64,000 nt of DNA from Flavobacterium hydatis (lineage in GTDB: Bacteria > Bacteroidota > Bacteroidia > Flavobacteriales > Flavobacteriaceae): positions 1-64,000 of the forward strand of contig NZ_JPRM01000013.1 of NCBI RefSeq assembly GCF_000737695.1, written 5' to 3'. Positions 58,142 through 64,000 of the stretch are shown in pieces (the first letter of the stretch is position 1; every line of letters starts with the position of its first letter). The notes under the pieces are model-generated. The model saw nothing but the letters and a program-made list of their open reading frames with translations, was not told where the DNA came from and ran no database searches. The translations under genes and the position numbers were made by a program.

Positions 58142-60202
58142 ATGCCAAATAAAATTGCTGCCCCCATAGCTAAAGAAATTCCGAAGTCATTAAAAAAACA
58201 TAAAGAAGTTAGAATTGATAATTATTTTTGGCTGAATGATAGAGAAAATCCTGAAGTTATTGACTATCTAAATCAAGAGAATGCTTACTACGAAAGTATG
58301 ACAGCACATACTAAAGATTTACAGAAAGCACTATATGAGGAGATGAAAGCCAGGATTAAGGAGGATGATGAGTCTGTTCCTTATTTTTATAATGGATATT
58401 TCTACATTACTCGTTTTGAAACGGGTAAAGATTACCCAATTTATTCTAGAAAAAAAGGGAGTTTAACTGCCGATGAAGAAATTCTGTTCAATTGTAATGA
58501 ATTGGCAGTAGGACATAATTATTTTAAATTAGGCGGATTGAGTATAAGTCCGGATAATAAATTTGTGTCTTTTGCAAAAGATTTAGTTGGAAGAAGAATC
58601 TATACGATTCAGATTAAAAACTTAGAAACAGGTGAGATTCTTGCGGATAAAATAGAAAATGCTACAGGAAGTTCAGTTTGGGCAAATGATAACAAGACTA
58701 TATTTTATACCAAGCAAGATGAGGTAACATTGCGTGCTGATAAAGTATTTAGGCATAAAATAAATACAGATTCTACTAATGATGTTTTGGTTTTTGAAGA
58801 AACTGATGATACTTTTAATGTTTCTGTAGGAAAAGAAAAATCTCGAAAATATATTGTAATTAGTTCAGGAAGTACACTTACTACCGAATATAGAACGCTA
58901 AACTCAGATAATCCTGATGGAGAGTTTGTTGTTTTCCAGCCTCGTGTTCGTGGTTTAGAATATAGTATTTCGCATTTTGAAGACCATTTTTATATTCTAA
59001 CCAATAAAGATAAGGCAACTAACTTTAAGTTGATGAAAACGCCTGAAAATGCTACTGGAAAGAAAAACTGGAAAGATCTTATTCCGCATAGGGAAGATGT
59101 TTTGTTAGAAGACATCGAAATTTTTAAAAATTATTTAGTTGTAGAGGAGCGTTCGAATGGGTTGAATCATATTCGAATTATGCCTTGGAATGACGAACCA
59201 GATTATTACTTGCCTTTTGGCAGCGAAACCTACAGTGCTTTTACTACTACAAACATTGATTTTGATACCGATATTTTACGTTATAGTTATCAATCATTAG
59301 CAACACCATCTTCGGTTATCGATTTTAATATGAAAACGAAAACCAAAGAAATCCTAAAAGAACAACAAGTTCTAGGAGGGAAGTTTGATAAGGACAATTA
59401 TATCGAAGAACGTATTTGGGTTACTGTTACAGATGGTGTAAAAGTGCCAATTTCTATGGTTTACCGTAAAGGATTAGAAAAAAACGGTAAAAACCCATTA
59501 TTGCTTTATGCATACGGTTCATACGGAATTACTATGGATACTTATTTCTCATCTACACGATTATCATTGCTAGATAGAGGTTTTATTTTTGCAATAGCAC
59601 ATATTCGTGGAGGAGAAGATTTGGGAAGACAATGGTATGAAGATGGAAAATTATTAAAAAAGAAGAATACTTTTACAGATTTTATCGATTGTTCTAAATA
59701 CGTAATTGAGCAAAAATATACTTCACCAGAGCATTTATATGCCGAAGGAGGCTCTGCAGGTGGGCTTTTAATGGGGGTTATTGTAAATTGGGCTCCCGAA
59801 TTATATAACGGTGTAATTGCTCAAGTTCCATTTGTTGATGTTATGACAACAATGTTAGATAGTAGTATTCCGTTAACTACAGGAGAGTATGATGAGTGGG
59901 GAAATCCCAATACAAAGAAATATTATGATTATATGTTGTCTTATTCACCTTATGATAACGTAAGTGCTCAAAAATACCCTAATATGTACATTTCTACTGG
60001 TTTACATGATTCTCAGGTGCAATATTGGGAACCAGCTAAATGGGTGGCTAAATTAAGAAATAAAAAAACTAATGATAATTTATTATTCCTTCATACAAAC
60101 ATGGATGCGGGGCATGGCGGTGCTTCCGGGCGTTTCGAGGCCTTGAAGGAACTAGCCAAAGAGTTTAGTTTTTTATTAGATTTAGAGAAAATTAAAATGT
60201 AA
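58142..60202 (+). CDS. S9 family peptidase, oligopeptidase B-like
   Basis: About 686 residues from ATG 58142 ([19 protein letters not shown]). The beta-propeller domain (about residues 70-400) starts after [20 protein letters not shown] and is followed by the alpha/beta hydrolase with nucleophile Ser538 in [13 protein letters not shown] catalytic Asp is expected near [12 protein letters not shown] and the His in [13 protein letters not shown]. No signal peptide is visible, so it is cytoplasmic. It cleaves short peptides after basic residues in the oligopeptidase B branch. Confidence 0.92.
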   Translation: MPNKIAAPIAKEIPKSLKKHKEVRIDNYFWLNDRENPEVIDYLNQENAYYESMTAHTKDLQKALYEEMKARIKEDDESVPYFYNGYFYITRFETGKDYPIYSRKKGSLTADEEILFNCNELAVGHNYFKLGGLSISPDNKFVSFAKDLVGRRIYTIQIKNLETGEILADKIENATGSSVWANDNKTIFYTKQDEVTLRADKVFRHKINTDSTNDVLVFEETDDTFNVSVGKEKSRKYIVISSGSTLTTEYRTLNSDNPDGEFVVFQPRVRGLEYSISHFEDHFYILTNKDKATNFKLMKTPENATGKKNWKDLIPHREDVLLEDIEIFKNYLVVEERSNGLNHIRIMPWNDEPDYYLPFGSETYSAFTTTNIDFDTDILRYSYQSLATPSSVIDFNMKTKTKEILKEQQVLGGKFDKDNYIEERIWVTVTDGVKVPISMVYRKGLEKNGKNPLLLYAYGSYGITMDTYFSSTRLSLLDRGFIFAIAHIRGGEDLGRQWYEDGKLLKKKNTFTDFIDCSKYVIEQKYTSPEHLYAEGGSAGGLLMGVIVNWAPELYNGVIAQVPFVDVMTTMLDSSIPLTTGEYDEWGNPNTKKYYDYMLSYSPYDNVSAQKYPNMYISTGLHDSQVQYWEPAKWVAKLRNKKTNDNLLFLHTNMDAGHGGASGRFEALKELAKEFSFLLDLEKIKM

Positions 60203-60217
60203 TTAGAATTTTTTTGT

Positions 60218-60225
60218 TAAATTTG
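60218..60225 (+). promoter_or_regulatory. TAnnTTTG box before the second cysteine-synthase-like gene
   Basis: TAAATTTG lies 48 bp before the ATG at 60274. It makes the longer in-frame start at 60214 unlikely. Confidence 0.5.
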
Positions 60226-60273
60226 CAACCTGTCGAGGTTAATTTAAAAATACCCTCGATTAACTATTTTTTT

Positions 60274-61314
60274 ATGAAAGAAGAAATAACTGCTTACAAC
60301 AACGTTTTAGAATTAATAGGCAATACCCCGCTTATTAAACTAAATAAAATCACTGAAGAGTTAGAAGGTAATTTCTACGCAAAGGTAGAAGCTTTTAATC
60401 CGGGACATTCCTCAAAAGATAGAATCGCATTATATATTATTGAAGAGGCCGAGAAGAGAGGGATTTTATCTCCAGGAGATACAATTATAGAAACTACTTC
60501 GGGCAATACAGGTTTTAGCTTAGCAATGGTAAGCATTATAAAAGGATATAACTGCATTCTAGCTGTTAGCTCAAAATCATCCAAAGACAAAATCGACATG
60601 TTGCGTAGTCTAGGAGCCAAAGTATACGTTTGCCCAGCACACGTTTCTGCAGATGATGAACGTTCTTATTATAATGTTGCTAAAAGATTGCATGAAGAAA
60701 CCAAAGGTTCGGTTTATATTAATCAATATTTTAATCAATTAAATGTTGATGCGCATTATAACACTACAGGACCAGAAATTTGGGAACAAACGAAAGGTCA
60801 GATTACACACCTTGTAGCGTGTAGTGGAACTGGAGGAACTATCTCAGGAACTGCAAAATACTTGAAGGAACAAAACCCAAATATTAGAATTCTAGGAGTT
60901 GATGCTTTTGGATCGGTATTAAAAAAATATCACGAAACAAGAGAATTCGATAATAAAGAAATTTATCCTTACCGTATAGAAGGTTTAGGTAAAAATCTTA
61001 TCCCATCGGCTACAGACTTTGACATCATCGATAAATTTATAAAAGTTACCGATGAAGAAAGTGCTCACTCAGCCAGAGAAATTACCAGAAAAGAAGGTTT
61101 ATTTGTAGGATATACATCTGGAGCGGTAATGCAAGCGATTAAACAATATGCAGAAGAAGGTGAGTTTACAAAAGACAGCAATATAATAGCAATATTCCCT
61201 GATCACGGATCACGTTACATGAGTAAAGTATTTAGTGATGATTGGATGAACGAACAAGGTTTCTTTGATAGTGTAAACGAAGAAGAAGTTCAAAAAATTG
61301 AATTTGTAAAATAA
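60274..61314 (+). CDS. Cysteine-synthase-like PLP enzyme, variant active site
   Basis: About 346 residues from ATG 60274 ([20 protein letters not shown]). It is a fold-type II PLP enzyme with Lys48 in [26 protein letters not shown], the phosphate loop [15 protein letters not shown] and GYTSGAVM. Where the window's CysM (4208-5095) has NPGGSVKDR, this one has NPGHSSKDR. It is also about 50 residues longer. This resembles the cystathionine beta-synthase-like branch more than a plain CysM, but no partner gene helps decide. Possible reactions are cysteine synthesis or beta-replacement with another nucleophile. Confidence 0.85.
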   Translation: MKEEITAYNNVLELIGNTPLIKLNKITEELEGNFYAKVEAFNPGHSSKDRIALYIIEEAEKRGILSPGDTIIETTSGNTGFSLAMVSIIKGYNCILAVSSKSSKDKIDMLRSLGAKVYVCPAHVSADDERSYYNVAKRLHEETKGSVYINQYFNQLNVDAHYNTTGPEIWEQTKGQITHLVACSGTGGTISGTAKYLKEQNPNIRILGVDAFGSVLKKYHETREFDNKEIYPYRIEGLGKNLIPSATDFDIIDKFIKVTDEESAHSAREITRKEGLFVGYTSGAVMQAIKQYAEEGEFTKDSNIIAIFPDHGSRYMSKVFSDDWMNEQGFFDSVNEEEVQKIEFVK

Positions 61315-61336
61315 AGAAAATACAATCTTATATATT

Positions 61337-61365
61337 AAAAACTCCAGATGCTTCTGGAGTTTTTT
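61337..61365 (+). terminator. Terminator of the second PLP enzyme gene
   Basis: AAAAACTCCAGA (61337-61348) pairs with TCTGGAGTTTTT (61353-61364) around TGCT, followed by T. Confidence 0.9.
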
Positions 61366-61642
61366 GTTTTTATACTGCATTAGTATACGGCTGTTTTAAA
61401 ATTTATTGGAATAATGAATTAATAAAGCAGCTAAATCTCAGTTTCGGAATGTAAACGGAATATTAAGTAAGTGTAAGCGCTTGTATTGATGATTTGAAGT
61501 TAGTTAGCTTTTTCTGTTGATAAATCAATAGAAGAGGTTTAAAGCTGCTTTAAGGTAATTGCTGAGGTTACAAGTAATATAAAAAAAAGTAATTGAATGC
61601 TATATCAGTAAAGACTTGAACAATAATATATGCTATAAACAA

Positions 61643-61670
61643 AAAAACTCCAGATTTCTCTGGAGTTTTT
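61643..61670 (-). terminator. Terminator of the YebC gene
   Basis: AAAAACTCCAGA (61643-61654) pairs with TCTGGAGTTTTT (61659-61670) around TTTC. On the minus strand a T-run follows. The stem is identical to the one at 61337. Confidence 0.88.
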
Positions 61671-61691
61671 TATAAGTATAAAAGCGAAAGA

Positions 61692-62405
61692 TTATTCTTC
61701 TTTCATAGTGTGATATACGTTCATTACGTCATCATCCTCTTCAATTTTTTCGATAAGTTTTTCTACATCTGCAATTTGAGCTTCAGTAAGTTCTTTTGTT
61801 ATTTGCGGGATACGTTCAAAACCAGAAGATAAGATTTCAAGACCTCTGTTTTCTAATTCTTTTTGGATAGTTCCAAAACTACCAAAAGGAGCATAGATTA
61901 AAATTCCATCTTCATCCTCAAAAACCTCTTCGGCACCAAAATCGATTAATTCTAATTCTAATTCCTCAGGATCAAGATTTCCTTTAGGGATTCGGAAATT
62001 ACAAGTATGGTCAAACATAAATTCAACCGAACCTTGTGTTCCCATAGTCCCGTTACATTTATTAAAGTAACTACGAATATTGGCTACAGTACGATTATTA
62101 TTATCAGATGCAGTTTCTATTAATATTGCGATTCCGTGAGGAGCATAACCTTCAAATAAAATTTCTTTATAGTTGGCAGTATCTTTATTGCTGGCATTTT
62201 TTATAGCGCGCTCAACATTGTCTTTAGGCATGTTGGCTGCTTTGGCATTTTGTATAACCGCTCTTAGTCTAGAGTTGGCATCCGGATTAGGACCACCTTC
62301 TTTAACAGCCATTACGATATCTTTACCAATACGGGTAAATGTTTTGGCCATTGCCGACCAACGTTTCATTTTTCTACCTTTTCTAAATTCAAACGCTCTT
62401 CCCAT
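61692..62405 (-). CDS. YebC/PmpR family protein
   Basis: A 237-residue protein that starts MGRAFEFRKGRKMKRWSAMA and has the family's GGPNPDANSRLRAVIQNAKA (about residues 38-57), NMPKDNVERAIK and IYAPFGSFGTIQKELE segments. YebC proteins were described as transcription regulators, and some were recently linked to translation of proline stretches by the ribosome. Which role applies here cannot be told. It has its own TAnnTTTG box 23 bp before the ATG and a hairpin terminator. Confidence 0.92.
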   Translation of the reverse strand: MGRAFEFRKGRKMKRWSAMAKTFTRIGKDIVMAVKEGGPNPDANSRLRAVIQNAKAANMPKDNVERAIKNASNKDTANYKEILFEGYAPHGIAILIETASDNNNRTVANIRSYFNKCNGTMGTQGSVEFMFDHTCNFRIPKGNLDPEELELELIDFGAEEVFEDEDGILIYAPFGSFGTIQKELENRGLEILSSGFERIPQITKELTEAQIADVEKLIEKIEEDDDVMNVYHTMKEE

Positions 62406-62428
62406 TGCTAATTTTTTATTTTGAGTTG

Positions 62429-62436
62429 CAAAAATA
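62429..62436 (-). promoter_or_regulatory. TAnnTTTG box before the YebC gene
   Basis: On the minus strand this reads TATTTTTG, 23 bp before the ATG at 62405. Confidence 0.5.
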
Positions 62437-62637
62437 CAGTTATTAGTTATTTTACAAAAACAAACACGATTCTTTTTTTTAATTATGTTTTATTATAAGC
62501 TGTTTACGGTATTCAGGCTCAGTTTACAATAATAGTGATGCATAAATTGAGCGTATATACTACATGAAAATAACCACAAAGTTTACAATTCCGTCCAATT
62601 CTAACGCTTCGGGATACACAAAGCTCGCAAGTTTAAA

Positions 62638-62670
62638 TTATCAACTATCAATTGTTAATTATCAACTAAG
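62638..62670. repeat. TTGATAATT-type short repeat
   Basis: AATTATCAACTATCAATTG and TTAATTATCAACTAAG form a short tandem, related to the palindrome at 10285-10322. It lies at the 3' end of the S41 gene. Confidence 0.45.
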
Positions 62671-62672
62671 TA

Positions 62673-64000
62673 CTATTTAGCAGCATTAAAATCATTAATG
62701 ATATTTACAGCCTCGCTTAAGTACGGATTAGTTTTAAGATTATTAATCTGATACTGATTCATTACTTTTTCGGTAGGATAAACACCTAACAGAAATTGGT
62801 TAACAGTCGAGTTATAAATATCAAGCGGACTGTTTTTACTGTTAAACGAGTTTATATCTTCCCATAGACCGCTTCTTGTCTTTTTCTGATTAAAAACAGC
62901 GTCTAGAGTCATAGGAATTTCTGTTTGCGGAATATTAATAAGCTGATCTATTTTTTGATTTATCTGAATGATGTTATTAAAATAATCACTAGCAGCAACC
63001 CTTATAGTACTATCATCTGCCAAGCTATTTATTAGGCTTCTTTTTACATAAGGTCTAAATCTTAAAACTGGAACAATACTATCATTTTTAATTGCCGTTG
63101 GGAAATTTTTCTCCTTCTGGATAATATTTTCGTAAAACTCCGGAAGAACCACATCGGGAGTTATACCTATATATTGGTGACTTCTACCAGTTATTCTATA
63201 AAATTTATTAATAGTTATTTTCAAGAAATCAGTATTTTTCTTTTCATCCAGAGATTGTATGGTTTGCATTGTAGCCTTTCCTAGCGTAGTGCTACCAAGT
63301 AATAAAGCCCTGTTATAATCCTGCATAATTGCAGCAAAGAACTCACTGGCCGAAGCCGTATTACCATTTACCAAGACTACAACAATACCTTTGTAAAGCA
63401 TGCCTTTATAAGGATCATTTATAACCGATTGTTCTTTTTTATTATCAACAACAATCGAGATAGGACCACTATCTATAAACATTCCGGCTAGTTTTATGGC
63501 TTCCTCCATAGATCCGCCGCCATTATCTATTAAGTCGATAACCAGACCTTTAATGTTGTCTTTTTGTAATTTAATAATTTCTTTAGCAGTATCATCTGCA
63601 CAACCTTTACCGCTATTGCCTTCTAAATCGGCATAAAAACTAGGAATTTTTATGTAACCAATTTTACTTTCTTTACCAATTATAAAGCTAAAGACAGAGT
63701 TTTCTTCATCCTTCATAATTTGTTTTTCGATGCTTACTTCAAAACTTTTACCAGCATTCCTTTTAAGAGTAAGAACGATAGTTTTGTTCAACTCAGACAT
63801 AATCATGGTCGAAATAGATTCAAGCGTGGCACACGAAACCTTTAAAGTTTCTTTTTTATTAGATATAGAAACAATCTGATCCCCTTTCTTTATTTGTCCA
63901 GTTTTAAATGCTGGACCATTAGGATCTAATTCCTCCACAATAATTTCATTCTTCTCATTTACATTTACGTTTAACCCCAACGATAAATGCTCTTTAGATA
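62673..64000 (-). CDS. S41 family C-terminal-processing protease, partial
   Basis: The frame is open to the window edge (codons Ser-Lys-Glu-His-Leu-Ser precede a TTG at 63980), so the N-terminus is missing. The visible part has a PDZ domain (about the first 90 residues, ELDPNGPAFKTGQIKKGDQI), IKGLVIDLIDNGGGS, the nucleophile Ser in NGNTASASEFFAAI and the Lys in GSTTLGKATMQ. Such Prc/Tsp enzymes cut exported proteins near their C-terminus in the periplasm. At least 442 residues are encoded here. A signal peptide would be in the missing part. Confidence 0.88.
   Translation of the reverse strand, partial: SKEHLSLGLNVNVNEKNEIIVEELDPNGPAFKTGQIKKGDQIVSISNKKETLKVSCATLESISTMIMSELNKTIVLTLKRNAGKSFEVSIEKQIMKDEENSVFSFIIGKESKIGYIKIPSFYADLEGNSGKGCADDTAKEIIKLQKDNIKGLVIDLIDNGGGSMEEAIKLAGMFIDSGPISIVVDNKKEQSVINDPYKGMLYKGIVVVLVNGNTASASEFFAAIMQDYNRALLLGSTTLGKATMQTIQSLDEKKNTDFLKITINKFYRITGRSHQYIGITPDVVLPEFYENIIQKEKNFPTAIKNDSIVPVLRFRPYVKRSLINSLADDSTIRVAASDYFNNIIQINQKIDQLINIPQTEIPMTLDAVFNQKKTRSGLWEDINSFNSKNSPLDIYNSTVNQFLLGVYPTEKVMNQYQINNLKTNPYLSEAVNIINDFNAAK

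Larger units (their letters stand above)
61315..61691. other. 377-bp gene-less region between two twin terminators
   Basis: It lies between the convergent PLP-enzyme gene and the YebC gene. It begins and ends with almost identical hairpins (61337-61365 and 61643-61670). The 275 bp between them has no reading frame and no motif I can name. Confidence 0.65.

Noticed and set aside
61367-61640. A gene or small RNA between the twin terminators
   Set aside because: There is no reading frame, TAnnTTTG box or FNR-like site that would support transcription.

Overview
The window looks like a chromosomal segment of a Flavobacterium-type member of the Bacteroidota. Evidence is the low G+C content, the many promoter-like TAnnTTTG boxes in place of classic -10/-35 pairs, the near absence of Shine-Dalgarno sequences, and families typical of the group (DUF5606, DUF6048/DUF6452-like, a fused CcoN-CcoO oxidase, malate:quinone oxidoreductase, DUF2027-Smr). 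I found no tRNA, rRNA, IS element or CRISPR array.

Layout. 0-10 kb holds housekeeping genes: rlmD with two envelope genes, an orphan histidine kinase, cysM/epsC for cysteine synthesis, DUF1003, DUF2752, a small membrane protein with a DUF2027-Smr protein, an internally duplicated lipoprotein, a cysteine desulfurase and a Sua5/YrdC protein. 11-25.5 kb is a surface-glycan region. A DegT/VioA-like sugar aminotransferase is divergent from a tightly packed operon of acyl carrier protein, ketosynthase III, Rieske oxygenase, short-chain reductase, second ketosynthase III and NeuD-like acyltransferase. Six GT2 or GT2-like proteins, one GT9 enzyme, a WaaP-like kinase and a polysaccharide deacetylase follow. 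The operon looks like a dedicated short acyl-chain pathway that decorates an amino sugar; this is the strongest candidate for a little-described system.

25.5-37 kb contains dapD, a PAS protein, an LTA-synthase-like enzyme, a 511-bp gene-less region, ruvX, mqo, a FUSC-family protein, def, DUF5606, mazG and a Crp/Fnr regulator. 37-47 kb is the cbb3 oxidase block: ccoI, ccoS, ccoNO, ccoQ (a 56-codon gene), ccoP, ccoG, ccoH/fixH and a TauE/SafE-like membrane protein, facing hemN. Four copies of an FNR-like palindrome (core ATGATAATTATCAT) lie in front of ccoI, ccoS, hemN and the empty region at 29.6 kb. In all four the palindrome centre is 36.5 bp from the last base of the -7 box, which fits activation from about -41.5. 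The 29.6-kb copy drives no protein gene but leads to a hairpin-T terminator about 180 bp away, so it may make an oxygen-regulated small RNA. The adjacent Crp/Fnr protein keeps three of the four FNR cluster cysteines at matching spacing.

47-64 kb holds small membrane or exported proteins, DoxX, an acyl-CoA carboxylase beta chain, lpxD, an outer-membrane phospholipase A, a c-type cytochrome lipoprotein, prfB with its programmed +1 frameshift, threonine aldolase, YbaB/EbfC, an S9 peptidase, a second cysteine-synthase-like enzyme, a YebC protein and an S41 protease cut by the window end. The cytochrome lipoprotein lies between two perfect 49-bp copies of the prfB 3' end, an att-like arrangement, and a degraded copy of the threonine aldolase 5' end lies on the other side of prfB.
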